A DNA stretch of 64,000 nucleotides from Paenibacillus phytorum (GCF_013141715.1 NZ_WHOA01000072.1:117287-181286); one strand, 5' to 3'; counted from the first letter of the stretch, positions 7,921 to 17,029 are shown. Made by a program: numbers and translations. The notes: a model not told the origin generated them from the sequence alone.

Positions 7921-8817
7921 TTAGTTATCCTTTTTCATCTCGGATTCATGCCACGAACTAAGCAGCCATTTGGCGAAAGCGTTGACTAATAGGAAGAAAA
8001 TAATGCCCAGTGCTGATGCTGAAAGTCCACAAGCGAATAAATAAGGTGTTTTTAAACGAGCAGCTGCATACGTTATCGCATAACCAAGTCCGCCTTGTCC
8101 TCCGCCAATGCCAGCAATGTATTCACCGACAATAGCCCCTACTACGGATAAGGTACAAGAAATTTTCAGACCGGCTACGATATAAGGAAGGGCAGCAGGT
8201 ATGCGCAGCCTCCACATCGTTTGAATCGCATTCGCATTGTATAAATAAAACAGGTTACTCATATTTTGATCTGTGGAATTTAGACCAATTAACGTATTCG
8301 AAAGCATCGGGAAGAATCCGATTAAGAATGTAATAATGACAATCGCATTCACACCCGCATCGAACCAGATCACAATGAGAGGGGCAATGGCGACAATCGG
8401 AATCGTTTGTAAAATAATTGCATATGGATACACACTCTTCTCAATCCATTTGGAGCTTGCCAATAGAATAGCACCAGTAACTCCTAATATAATACTGAGA
8501 AAAAATCCAAGCACAGCTTCCAGCGTCGTTGTCCTTACAGATACCCATAGTCCATGCCTGTTTTCAACGGCTGCTGCTACGATATCGGAAGGCTTTGGTA
8601 CGAGGTAAACAGGAGCTTTCACTAAATAAGCAATGAGTTCCCAGCCTCCGATGAAAACAACAAAGGCAACTAAGGATGGCAAAAGATTCTTAAGCAGCAT
8701 CAGGAGTCGACGCCCTGGCGAAGCCCCATCTTCCAATCGATTAGCCCAGGCTGCCCGTTCGCGGGCAGGGAATATTTCATCCGGTAGTATTTGCAGGTAT
8801 TTAGAATCTACAGCCAT
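7921..8817 (-). CDS. ABC transporter permease, SsuC/TauC/ThiX type
   Basis: A 298-residue membrane protein starting at ATG 8817 behind GGGGGA. An N-terminal cytoplasmic stretch (about 1-45) is followed by six hydrophobic segments. The binding-protein-dependent permease motif is recognisable around residues 190-215 (MWRLRIPAALPYI). It forms one importer with the ATPase at 10180-10983 and the NMT1/THI5-type binding protein at 14099-15199. Transporters of this group carry pyrimidine precursors of thiamine, sulfonates or other small ring compounds. It is separated from the ATPase only by the FAD-oxidase gene. Confidence 0.9.
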   Translation of the reverse strand: MAVDSKYLQILPDEIFPARERAAWANRLEDGASPGRRLLMLLKNLLPSLVAFVVFIGGWELIAYLVKAPVYLVPKPSDIVAAAVENRHGLWVSVRTTTLEAVLGFFLSIILGVTGAILLASSKWIEKSVYPYAIILQTIPIVAIAPLIVIWFDAGVNAIVIITFLIGFFPMLSNTLIGLNSTDQNMSNLFYLYNANAIQTMWRLRIPAALPYIVAGLKISCTLSVVGAIVGEYIAGIGGGQGGLGYAITYAAARLKTPYLFACGLSASALGIIFFLLVNAFAKWLLSSWHESEMKKDN

Positions 8818-8834
8818 TGTACGTCCCCCTTCAT

Positions 8835-10159
8835 TTACATCTCATAAATGATTTTCCCTGGATTGAGCAGCCCTCTTGGGTCATTCTCACGTTTTTTGCG
8901 CTCCATGCTGCCAACTTCACCACGTCCGCCATGATCTAACACCCAAGTATGAGGATCAAATATTTTCACGCCGATGGATTCACAATAGTGAATGATCTCG
9001 TATAAGCGTTCTTCGCTTTCAAAGCGAACAACCGGAAGCGAATTTGGGGAGATTTCCCCACCGCTTCGTACCCATTCAAAATGCAAGTAAACTTCATCCC
9101 CATATTTGTCTTTAATCTTCTGGATCTGTTCCATATAGCAATCCAGCTTAAAGCCAGCTTGCAGATACGTCATGGAAGAGTCCGTTTTCATTGCCCATAA
9201 CGTCGTATGATTCCATGTAAAATCCGATACCCCGATCGTTTTCCGGTAATTCTTAGCCTCAATCAGATGGCCGATGTGCCCGCCATGACTTTGGGTAAGG
9301 GCAGTGAATCCTCAGCGAATTCAAGCATGACAGCGGCCATACCCGACTTAATCACTTTGGCAAACGGAACGAAATACGAGGGAATTGGCCATTCCATCGG
9401 AGCAATGAGTCGTTTCAGAATAGCTTCCTCTCTGGCAAGAGCCTCACCGAATCGCATCGACTGCTCGAAGGTGTCGAAATTAGCAATAGCCTGAGCCCAC
9501 TCGGTGCGAGGAGAAAGCGGGATGGTCACCTCAGTCAAAATACCGGTCGTCCCATAATTATGAATATAATCAAATAAGTCACGGCCTTGGATAACCAAGC
9601 GCTGCGGAGATTCTTCCATGGTGTAAATGACGGCTTCCAGCACATTGCCATCCCATAGGTTTCCGTGGGTAATCGAGCCGATTCCGCCGGAACCACCACT
9701 TACAAAGCCGCCCACCGTCGCTTTGACATAAGTACTGGGGTAAATGCGAATTTCTTGCCCAACTTCGCGAGCCTTTTTATCAATGACACCTAGACGAACT
9801 CCACATTGTAAACGAGCATATCCAGGTCCGATTTCAAGAATTTCATCCATTCGGCTTAAATCTAAGACAATACCGCCCTGCAGAGGGACCGCCTGACCAT
9901 AGTTACCTGTACCAGCTCCACGAACCGTAACAGGAATGTTATGGCGGTAACCAAAGGCTAATACTTCTGCCACCTCGGCCTCATTGTGCGGTATGGCAAC
10001 GACATCGGCCGCCTTCATATTCTGCAACTGCCGATTTAGTACAGGAGAGTACCAGTAATAATCTTTAGAGAGCTTTTCTCTCGTTTCGCCATCGACAAAC
10101 ACGATTTCTTTAGCTAGCTGCTCCTGTATCTCTTTCTCCCAGCTAATATTCATGGCCAT
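8835..10159 (-). pseudogene. FAD-binding (GlcD/PCMH-type) oxidase interrupted by a one-base frameshift
   Basis: Two reading frames together give one protein of about 441 residues. The first (10159-9263) holds the FAD-binding PCMH domain with RGAGTGNYGQAV and GGFVSGGSGGIGS. The second continues to 8835 with the C-terminal cap and ends HGGRGEVG...GLLNPGKIIYEM. The frame breaks near 9299-9301 at a run of three C (minus strand). Adding one C restores DSLPLTQSHGGHIGHLIEA. The start is ATG 10159 after AAAGGGTG. The family oxidises hydroxyacids, alcohols or amines with FAD. It is either a recent inactivation or a sequencing error in a short homopolymer. The flanking genes are intact. Confidence 0.8.
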
Positions 10160-10179
10160 GAACTATTCACCCTTTCATA

Positions 10180-10983
10180 TCAATGATCCAAAGCTGCAGA
10201 TACTTCACGAACTAAATCACTGAACTGAGTCGTTGTACGGAAGCTTTCATCTCGTGGAAAAGGGACAGGGATATCAAGCCTCGCCGATATTTTACCTGGA
10301 CGGGGTGTCATCACAACAACACTTGTGGATAGGAAGACCGATTCGAATACGTTATGCGTGACGAATAGCACGGTCATGGATTTATCCTGCTGCCAAATAT
10401 TGAGCAGCTCCATCTGCAAGGTTTGACGCGTAATTTCATCTAAGGCGCCGAAGGGCTCATCCATGAGAAGCAGCTTAGGTCTCGAAATGAGGGCACGCGC
10501 GATGGAGACACGCATCTTCATTCCTCCAGAGAGCTGTCTAGGCAGCACCTTCATATAGTCCTTCAAGCCGACCAGCTCCAACACGCGCTGAGCCTCTTCT
10601 TTCTGTGTCTTCTTATCTACACCGCGCAATTCAAGCGGCAATCTTACGTTAGCTTCTACCGTAGACCAAGGCAGCAGCGTATGATCTTGGAAAACAAAGG
10701 CGATATCACTTTGTTTGCGCGCTTCTTTGGGCGTCGTTCCGAAAACATCTAATGTCCCTTTACTCGGCTTGGCAAGACCTGTGATCATCTTGAAAATCGT
10801 TGATTTCCCACAACCAGACGGACCGACAAAACAAAGGAACTCCCCTTCTTGTATGGTTAGATTCACATCCTGCAAGGCAATCGTTCCATTAGGATAAGTC
10901 TTAGACAGATTTTCCATACTTACGAATTTAAGGCCAGATTCATGTGAATTGGATGTATAGATCAGAGAAGAATTCATAGCCAT
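10180..10983 (-). CDS. ABC transporter ATP-binding protein, SsuB/TauB type
   Basis: A 267-residue ATPase starting at ATG 10983 after AGGAGA. Walker A (GPSGCGKST), Q-loop (FQDHTLLPW), signature (LSGGMKMR), Walker B (LLLMDEPFGALDE) and the H-loop (FVTHNVFES) are all present. It energises the permease at 7921-8817 and the binding protein at 14099-15199. It follows the creatininase-family gene closely, so uptake and breakdown are cotranscribed. Confidence 0.92.
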   Translation of the reverse strand: MAMNSSLIYTSNSHESGLKFVSMENLSKTYPNGTIALQDVNLTIQEGEFLCFVGPSGCGKSTIFKMITGLAKPSKGTLDVFGTTPKEARKQSDIAFVFQDHTLLPWSTVEANVRLPLELRGVDKKTQKEEAQRVLELVGLKDYMKVLPRQLSGGMKMRVSIARALISRPKLLLMDEPFGALDEITRQTLQMELLNIWQQDKSMTVLFVTHNVFESVFLSTSVVVMTPRPGKISARLDIPVPFPRDESFRTTTQFSDLVREVSAALDH

Positions 10984-11024
10984 TTACTTCATCTCCTGTA
11001 TTTGATTTTTGGAACTTTCCTCCG

Positions 11025-11837
11025 TTATTGTTCCTTTTTCAATGACTTCATTTCAAAAGCTTGAAAGGTGAGCAGCGCCTCGGCGATATAAGCGCCATAC
11101 CTTTCGGTCATCGCATGCCCTTTCTTTATCGTTGCTTGCGTGGCATCACCTGAAATGCCTGAATGAGATAAATCATCCATCACCCAAGCAAAAGCACGAT
11201 TGCGAAGGCCCAAATAACGCGAATCCGGGTAATTCGGATATTCCGTAGGAGCCAGCTCCATATGAACCCAATGGGGCATAGCAGACATCACTAAGGAAGT
11301 TTCCATGTCACCCGCATGAATACCAGCCTGCTTCTCCAGCGGCGTTATCCATTCATCAGCGGCACCGAGTCCGCCCGGATCTAATCGAAATACAGCCAGC
11401 CCCGTTTCAATACGGATTTCCCGGCCCATCATATTTAATAAATCCGTGTTGCCCCCGTGTGTGTTCACTAGTACTAATTTCTGAAATCCGCTTTTACTCA
11501 GGCTTTTCGCTATATCCATCACAACAGCCATTAAGGTAGTTGCGGATAACGTTATGGTCCCTGGATGGCCAAGGTGCTCTGTACTTTTGCCATACGGAAT
11601 GGCCGGCAGCAGCCATATATTCGCATCATCGGGAAGCTGTTCGAAAGCCTCGGTCAAGAGCACTTCGGAGATTAACGTATCGGTAAACACTGGCATATGC
11701 GGACCATGCTGCTCAATCGCGCCAACTGGCAGAACGATGAGCGCATCATCTTTGGGAACCTGAGCAACCTCGAGCTTACTTAAGCGGGGAAAAAAGCAGC
11801 GATCCCACGCCTTACCTTGATAACGATTGAATGACAA
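11025..11837 (-). CDS. Creatininase-family amidohydrolase
   Basis: About 270 residues with the creatininase-family metal-binding pattern: PVGAIEQHGPHMPVFTDT, STEHLGHPGT, NTHGGNTDLL and a Glu in GDMETSLV. Members open creatinine or deformylate aminopyrimidines (ArfB, MftE-like). The start is proposed as TTG 11837, because GGAGGTG lies 6 nt upstream and a TATAAT overlaps the more distal ATG codons at 11864 and 11876. It would be the first gene of the second transcription unit. Next to CodA-like enzymes and an NMT1-type importer it probably acts on a nitrogen ring; creatinine and pyrimidine formamides are both possible. Confidence 0.82.
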   Translation of the reverse strand: MSFNRYQGKAWDRCFFPRLSKLEVAQVPKDDALIVLPVGAIEQHGPHMPVFTDTLISEVLLTEAFEQLPDDANIWLLPAIPYGKSTEHLGHPGTITLSATTLMAVVMDIAKSLSKSGFQKLVLVNTHGGNTDLLNMMGREIRIETGLAVFRLDPGGLGAADEWITPLEKQAGIHAGDMETSLVMSAMPHWVHMELAPTEYPNYPDSRYLGLRNRAFAWVMDDLSHSGISGDATQATIKKGHAMTERYGAYIAEALLTFQAFEMKSLKKEQ

Positions 11838-11862
11838 GTTCAGCACCTCCAAGTGAGTGGAC

Positions 11863-11868
11863 ATTATA
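11863..11868 (-). promoter_or_regulatory. -10 element for the second transcription unit
   Basis: TATAAT on the minus strand, immediately after an intrinsic terminator. Transcription from about 11857 would retain the GGAGGTG ribosome binding site (11850-11844) but not the upstream ATG codons. That favours the TTG start at 11837. No good -35 hexamer was seen. Confidence 0.4.
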
Positions 11869-11891
11869 GTACGCATAAGCTCTTATAAAAA

Positions 11892-11923
11892 AAGATCCAG
11901 ACTCAAAGTGAAGAGCGGATCTT
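11892..11923 (-). terminator. Intrinsic terminator after the WrbA-like gene
   Basis: AAGATCC (11892-11898) pairs with GGATCTT (11917-11923). On the minus strand it is followed directly by seven T. It divides the locus into two transcription units. Confidence 0.8.
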
Positions 11924-11956
11924 AAGCTTTCAAATTAGCGTCGTTCAAAATTAAGC

Positions 11957-12673
11957 TTATCTTGCTTGGAATAGCTGTAAAGCAGCGGCTACATCAGCAA
12001 CCCTCTCTCCTAATCGAGCTGCCATCAGAAGCTCTCTTGGATCCGGAGATAGCGAACTATCCGGCCCAGCCAATGTCGATGCCCCATAAGGCGAGCAGCC
12101 AATCGCATCTGCAGTTAAATATTCGGGATTCTCCGAATAAGGCAGTCCCACGAATATCATGCCAAAATGAAATAAGGGAACCATTGCAGTTAAAATAGCG
12201 GCTTCATGTCCGGTATGAATGGAAGCAGTACTGTTAAAAATACCAGTCGGTTTTCCTTCCAAAGCACCTTCGATACAAAGCTCTCCAGCCATTTCAAGAA
12301 ATAGCTTAACTTGGGCAGGCATCGTGCCATAATACGTCGGAAATCCCCATAGAATTCCATCTGCCCAACGCAAATCATCATTCGTTGCGATAGGAATATC
12401 CTGCTGCAAAGCTTGCGTAGCTTCATATTTACTGTAACGATCTGTTAAGCGGAATTGCTTGGAAAGCGTCGCTGCACTTGCTAAGTTCTCATTTCCCGCT
12501 CTCGGGCTTTCTTTATCTTGCTGAATAACACGATTTTGAGCAGCAATCATTTCTGAAATGCGAACGATCCTAACCTGATGCGCTCCGGATTGGCTAGCTC
12601 CATCTGCAACAGCCTGAGCCATTTGAAATACGTGACCGAATGCGCTGTAATAGATGACCAATAGGTTAGCCAT
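11957..12673 (-). CDS. NAD(P)H:quinone oxidoreductase-like flavoprotein, WrbA family
   Basis: About 238 residues. The N-terminal flavodoxin phosphate loop (YYSAFGHVFQMA), the central GFPTYYGTMPAQVK and C-terminal GCSPYGASTLAGP mark the WrbA family, which binds FMN and reduces quinones by two electrons. A loop of about 35 residues near 45-85 is longer than in typical WrbA. ATG 12673 is preferred over GTG 12685 because GGGTGA lies 9 nt before it. It is the third gene of the importer/deaminase unit and ends before a terminator. Its redox partner here is unknown. Confidence 0.85.
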   Translation of the reverse strand: MANLLVIYYSAFGHVFQMAQAVADGASQSGAHQVRIVRISEMIAAQNRVIQQDKESPRAGNENLASAATLSKQFRLTDRYSKYEATQALQQDIPIATNDDLRWADGILWGFPTYYGTMPAQVKLFLEMAGELCIEGALEGKPTGIFNSTASIHTGHEAAILTAMVPLFHFGMIFVGLPYSENPEYLTADAIGCSPYGASTLAGPDSSLSPDPRELLMAARLGERVADVAAALQLFQAR

Positions 12674-12681
12674 TAAGACGC

Positions 12682-14061
12682 TCACCCTTTCGCAAATTCA
12701 TGTTTATGGAAGGATACATTCTCACTTGCCTCTTGCCAATAATGAGCTAAGGTCTTATCCTGCCACTCTGCTTTATTTGCAGCCATTCGCACAAAGCTTC
12801 CTTGACTATAAACCCAACGGCGTTCAGGCAGCATGGTAAAGAGCTCTTCCGGCGTACTTCCGTCTATGATAATAAAATTCGCATGATGACCAGCCTTTAC
12901 CTCATAGGAAGCTAAGCCGAGTACCTTGGCGGGCACATCTGTGATCATGCGCAGCAGTGTGCGAAGATCATCTGGTCGCCCCATATGAGCGGCATAAGAG
13001 CCAATAAGAGCAATTTGCAATAAATCGCCTCTGCCAAAAGGGTGAAAGGGATCGTGAATATTATCAGAAGCCACGGCAATAGGAATGCCTGCTTCCCAGA
13101 TTTCCTTCAAACGAGTTACACCACGTCTAACGGGGAATCCGTCATGCCTTCCTTGCAAATACAAATTAACTGCAGGTAATGAGACTGCTTTGAGCCTCGC
13201 GTCAGCCATGCGCTCAATGATGCCGTGAGCATCCTGATCCGTCATCGAAGCTAACGCACATAAATGATCGACAGTAACTCTTCCTGAATAGCCCTCTGAT
13301 TTTGTTCGTAAAGCGATATGATCGATTGTGCGCATAGCTGGATTATCTGTTTCGTCACAATGAAGATCTATCGGCACATCATATTTCTCTGCTAATTTGA
13401 ATATGTAATCGATATCTTCCTTAGGGGTTGAGGACAAATGCGGTGCTCCACCAATCCCATCGACGCCCATCTTTAATGCTTCCTCTACGGCATCAACATC
13501 TAGTGACATGAAATTGTAGGGACACATCGGAAACAACTGCAAGCTGATATAAGGCGCTAAGGCCTCTTTAGCTTCCAAAGCTGCCTGAATTGTGCGTAGA
13601 GCTACCTCTCGTGAGGCTCTCAAATTAAAATCAAGATGTGTACGAATGTGCATTGTGCCAAATGACAAAGCTTGCAGAGCAGAACGCATGATTCTTGATT
13701 TAATCTCATTTTTGGTAAAAGACGGTGATGCACTTGAGTAATTGCGTACGGCCTCTTCTAATGTCCCGCTCCAGTTCTCAACCGAAGTTAGCGAGAAAGA
13801 TTTGTCTAAATGCATATGAGCATCTACGAAGCCAGGCAGTAGTATTTTTCCTTCAAGATCAATGAACGAGACGCTCGATTCGCCTGTGCCAATCTGCAGT
13901 TTCCATTGTTCCAGCGACACGGCACCAGAATGAGCAGCATTAGCTTCTTGCTTCTGAATCTGAGTCCAAACGCCTTCACGAATCGAGAGACGAAACAAAT
14001 GCCCCTCATCCTCCATTGGCAATCGAACGTTCACTAAATCCATATTCATATTAGAAGCCAA
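12682..14061 (-). CDS. Second CodA-like amidohydrolase with a diverged substrate pocket
   Basis: About 459 residues. The metal-dependent deaminase signature is present: DAHMHLD, LHCDETD, VDHL and ASDNIHDPFHPFGRG. The CodA FPQ substrate motif is replaced by FPMCP, so its substrate likely differs from that of the paralogue at 6641-7900. A longer N-terminal beta domain accounts for the extra length. The start is uncertain. TTG 14061 has GGGGG at good spacing, but GTG 14070 or ATG 14049 are possible. It follows the binding-protein gene directly and its stop lies within the WrbA ribosome binding site. Isopropylammelide-type or hydantoin-type substrates cannot be excluded. Confidence 0.82.
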   Translation of the reverse strand: MASNMNMDLVNVRLPMEDEGHLFRLSIREGVWTQIQKQEANAAHSGAVSLEQWKLQIGTGESSVSFIDLEGKILLPGFVDAHMHLDKSFSLTSVENWSGTLEEAVRNYSSASPSFTKNEIKSRIMRSALQALSFGTMHIRTHLDFNLRASREVALRTIQAALEAKEALAPYISLQLFPMCPYNFMSLDVDAVEEALKMGVDGIGGAPHLSSTPKEDIDYIFKLAEKYDVPIDLHCDETDNPAMRTIDHIALRTKSEGYSGRVTVDHLCALASMTDQDAHGIIERMADARLKAVSLPAVNLYLQGRHDGFPVRRGVTRLKEIWEAGIPIAVASDNIHDPFHPFGRGDLLQIALIGSYAAHMGRPDDLRTLLRMITDVPAKVLGLASYEVKAGHHANFIIIDGSTPEELFTMLPERRWVYSQGSFVRMAANKAEWQDKTLAHYWQEASENVSFHKHEFAKG

Positions 14062-14098
14062 TGCCGCCACCCCCTGATTATTTTCTATGCTTTATCTC

Positions 14099-15199
14099 TT
14101 ACTTTTTAGGTAAAAATTGCGTTGTGAACACTTTGTCGATGTTCTCTGCTGTTTTCAGAACACCCACATCAACAAGCTGCTTCTGAACTTCTGTCCAGCG
14201 CTCTTTGGTCATTACTCCTGTTCCCTTGGTTGCTGCATCTCCGCCGAATACAAAATCCATCTCTTTAGCAGCGCTATATTTCATCATATCTAAGCCCATA
14301 TCTGGATTCTTCACTTGAATGGAAGGATTGATCTCCTCGGAATGATCCTTGTAATAATCCCAGCCTTTAACCGTAGCTTCTACGAAAGCTTTCACTTGGT
14401 CTGGATGTTCAGCAATCATTTTCTCCGTAGTGAAGTATACGCCAGCATAAATGTTATAACCGGAATCGGCAACCAAGAGCGTGCCGTGCTCTACCTTTTG
14501 CTGAGAAAGAGTGAACGGTTCAGAAGTTACATACCCTTGCGTAAGAGCTTTTGGATCGCTGACAAAGTTAACTAATTGACCTGTGTATTTCATTTCTTGG
14601 GCACTGTCTAATTTGTATTTCTTCTTAATAAATTGCCAGAAGCTGGCCGTTGAAGCCACATATACCTTATGACCGTTTAAATCACCAAAATCTTTAATCG
14701 CAGCATCTTCTTTATGATAAAACACAGCTTGTGGACTCTTTTGCATGGAGGTTGCGATAGCTACAATCGGTATACCCTCTTGTCTGGCTACTAGGATATC
14801 ATCACCATTGGCCATACCGAATTGCGCTTTGCCTGAAGCGACGATTTGTGTAGAAGAAACCTGCGGACCACCCGGCATGAGCGTCATATCAAATCCAGCG
14901 TCTTTGTAGAATCCTTTGGCCAAGGCCGCAAAGTTCCCGCCATGTTCTGGTTCGGCGAACCAGTTTAAAACAACAGTTGCAGGTACGACTGCTTTGGTTG
15001 CTGTCGTTGCAGCCGGTGAAGCTGCTGGAGCAGTGGAAGCCGTCGTTGCAGCCGATGGTGCTGTAGATGGCGCTGACGTTGAAACCGATGAGCCCGCATT
15101 ACCGCATGCGGCGAGCATACTTGAGATCATAACTAAGCTAATGGACAAAACAACTGGGCGTTTCGCTGCAAGCGGATTAGTAAGATTAAATGGTTTCAT
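14099..15199 (-). CDS. NMT1/THI5-like substrate-binding lipoprotein of an ABC importer
   Basis: About 366 residues starting at ATG 15199 after GGAGGGGAA. The signal sequence ends in the lipobox LAAC, followed by a long Ser/Ala/Thr/Pro linker. The binding domain opens with VVLNWFAEPEHGGNFAALAKG, which is typical of NMT1/THI5-like proteins (ThiY, SsuA relatives). These capture HMP-like pyrimidines, sulfonates or riboflavin-like rings outside the cell. It is the first gene of the upstream unit. Its partners (ATPase and permease) lie in the second unit. A good promoter lies at 15259-15288. Confidence 0.9.
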   Translation of the reverse strand: MKPFNLTNPLAAKRPVVLSISLVMISSMLAACGNAGSSVSTSAPSTAPSAATTASTAPAASPAATTATKAVVPATVVLNWFAEPEHGGNFAALAKGFYKDAGFDMTLMPGGPQVSSTQIVASGKAQFGMANGDDILVARQEGIPIVAIATSMQKSPQAVFYHKEDAAIKDFGDLNGHKVYVASTASFWQFIKKKYKLDSAQEMKYTGQLVNFVSDPKALTQGYVTSEPFTLSQQKVEHGTLLVADSGYNIYAGVYFTTEKMIAEHPDQVKAFVEATVKGWDYYKDHSEEINPSIQVKNPDMGLDMMKYSAAKEMDFVFGGDAATKGTGVMTKERWTEVQKQLVDVGVLKTAENIDKVFTTQFLPKK

Positions 15200-15258
15200 A
15201 TTAAACTTCCCCTCCATATTTGGTTTTCTCTACAAAAGAACTTATCAATCTTTAGTCA

Positions 15259-15288
15259 AATATAGAGTTGATGGCCTGTTCAAGTCAA
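15259..15288 (-). promoter_or_regulatory. Sigma-A type promoter of the binding-protein/deaminase unit
   Basis: On the minus strand, TTGACT (15288-15283), an 18-bp spacer and TATATT (15264-15259) give a good housekeeping promoter. It predicts a leader of about 50 nt before ATG 15199. The rest of 15200-15543 shows nothing else that I recognise. Confidence 0.6.
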
Positions 15289-15543
15289 CGAATAGACTAA
15301 CGTTTTGTATTATCACACAATAAAAGTACGTCTTTTTATTACTTTTACAAGAATTATTTTAGAACAACACACTAATATTGCACGAAAGGCGAACATTCAC
15401 TTATACCGTACCAACAACCACGCCTAATTCTTTCAACCAACGACGGTACTCAATGGAGAAACGGAACTGTGAGAAAAGAAAAAAAACGACTTATGCAAAA
15501 CAATCTATATCCAAGAGAGTGATGCTTAAGATTCGCTAGCTTA

Positions 15544-15733
15544 CACCTAAAGTTGTACATTGTACAACTTTAGGTGAGATAATCCGCGTTTTGCACACGA
15601 TTGTTGTAAAAAATACAACAATTCTAGCCAAAGGTAGCTCTTTAACCTATAAAAGGGCTAAATTGTTGTACAACATACAACATCCCTTAGCTTACCCAGG
15701 AGAAATCAAGGAAATTGTTGCACGTTGTACAAC
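15544..15733. repeat. Cluster of four GTTGTAC-type palindromes
   Basis: Four palindromic sites share the half-site GTTGTA. The first is a perfect 33-bp palindrome at 15544-15576 (16-bp arms, 1-nt centre). The second is ATTGTTGTA...TACAACAAT at 15600-15622. GTTGTACAAC follows at 15665-15674 and 15724-15733. The centres lie about 51, 59 and 59 bp apart. They sit upstream of the promoter at 15259-15288, in a 760-bp region with no convincing gene. They look like operators for a dimeric regulator, but none is encoded nearby. Confidence 0.65.
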
Positions 15734-15926
15734 TTGCCTTTCTTATTCCTCATTTCTCCCAAAAACCAAGAAAACAAAACACCAGGAAAATATAGTAAAT
15801 TACTTAACCATTATGCATTCACAATTCACTCAGCCCAGCAAAATCCATAGTTTACCATGCTAAATAGGGAATAAACTTCAACGTACCCCTAACCTCCAAA
15901 CAAATAAATAAATATAATTACAAAAA

Positions 15927-15960
15927 AAAACTGCGCGAGCATCCGTGCTCACGCAGTTTT
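15927..15960 (-). terminator. Intrinsic terminator of the YhaM gene
   Basis: AAAACTGCGCGAGCA pairs with TGCTCACGCAGTTTT around TCCG. On the minus strand a run of T follows. It lies 16 bp past the yhaM stop codon. Confidence 0.85.
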
Positions 15961-15976
15961 CGTTATTTAATATAAA

Positions 15977-16933
15977 TTATAAGTTCAAACGATACATCGC
16001 CTTATTTTCTAGTCCGCGGATCATTGGCGTCCATGCTTCTGTCTCCGGTGTTGTCATCAGAGTATCCTCAACCATCTGGAGCTTCGCATCCATCGAATCA
16101 ATGTAATGTAAAGCAACAGCTTCTGGAATTTGAGGCAGTACAGGACTCCCCCATTCTGGCAAGTTGTGGTGGGACAGCACAATATGCTGCAGACCAATGA
16201 CAACATCGGATTGGAGATCAATCTCATGATGCAAGGCAGCTTCCGTAATCCAGTTCGACGCCATCGAGATGTGTCCGAGCAGCTTTCCTTGCACACTATA
16301 ATCAGAAACGATCCCTAGCTGCGCGATCATTTCTTCGGGTTTGGCAATATCATGCAAAATGATGCCCGCTTTAATTAAATCGGGATTGAGAAATGGCCGC
16401 TGTTTACAAATAAATTCACCAATCTCCAGCATCCGTACAATATGATAAGCAAGGCCGGCGAAATAGGCATGATGATGCGTTTTGGCAGCAGGGTAATGGT
16501 TTAGCTTCTCTTCAACTTTGGTCACACAGAATGAAACAATCGACTTGATGGCCGGATTCGTAATACTTTCCAAAACTTGATTTATCGTATGAATAAGATC
16601 GATTGGACTAATCGGTGCTGAACGAATGAAATCCGTAATATGTACGCCATCCTCTGGCAGCGCCTTGCGTAATCTACCGATTTTCACCTGTAGTTTATCA
16701 CGATAGGTTTGAACTAAGCCTTGAACTTTGACCAACGTCATCGGGAAAAATGTTTCTTTATCGGTCGCGCTAACATCCCATAGTTTTGCAGAGATCTGCC
16801 CACTAGCATCGCATAACACAATGTCCATGAAATCTTTGGCAGGCGTGGTATTCGTTTGTTTAACTTCTAATTCTTTAATGAGGTAGTAGCCTACAAACTC
16901 TTCTGGTGCTTGCAATTGCTTAATTAACGTCAT
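15977..16933 (-). CDS. yhaM: 3'-5' exoribonuclease YhaM family (OB fold plus HD domain)
   Basis: About 318 residues. The N-terminal OB-fold nucleic-acid-binding domain covers about 10-95. The HD phosphohydrolase domain contains KTHHHAYFAGLAYHIVRM and, downstream, GIILHDIAKPEE, whose HD pair binds the catalytic metal. YhaM/CbfA proteins trim RNA 3' ends after decay and can also act on DNA. The length matches the family. ATG 16933 is chosen because GGAGG lies 8 nt upstream; the in-frame ATG at 16963 has no ribosome binding site. It is a single-gene unit with its own terminator. Confidence 0.92.
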   Translation of the reverse strand: MTLIKQLQAPEEFVGYYLIKELEVKQTNTTPAKDFMDIVLCDASGQISAKLWDVSATDKETFFPMTLVKVQGLVQTYRDKLQVKIGRLRKALPEDGVHITDFIRSAPISPIDLIHTINQVLESITNPAIKSIVSFCVTKVEEKLNHYPAAKTHHHAYFAGLAYHIVRMLEIGEFICKQRPFLNPDLIKAGIILHDIAKPEEMIAQLGIVSDYSVQGKLLGHISMASNWITEAALHHEIDLQSDVVIGLQHIVLSHHNLPEWGSPVLPQIPEAVALHYIDSMDAKLQMVEDTLMTTPETEAWTPMIRGLENKAMYRLNL

Positions 16934-17029
16934 TTTAGTTCCTCCATATGTCATTAGGAACATTATACTACGAATAGGATCGAATTAATTAATAGAAAAT
17001 GATAGAAATTTGAGAAAGTGCTGCTGTTC

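Noticed and set aside
9191..9263. Two separate genes, a PCMH-domain protein and a 118-residue protein
   Set aside because: One added base fuses them into a single family-length oxidase with a continuous family-like junction, and the second has no ribosome binding site of its own.
11864..11876. ATG starts for the creatininase-family gene
   Set aside because: They overlap a TATAAT just after a terminator and lack a ribosome binding site, while TTG 11837 has GGAGGTG at ideal spacing.
14916..15323. 135-codon plus-strand ORF over the NMT1-like gene start
   Set aside because: Its Ala/Val-rich sequence is the reverse reading of the Ser/Ala/Thr/Pro linker of the lipoprotein.
15591..15863. 90-codon plus-strand ORF in the palindrome region
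   Set aside because: No ribosome binding site, low-complexity AT-rich composition, and it runs across the palindromic sites. More likely a chance ORF in regulatory DNA.
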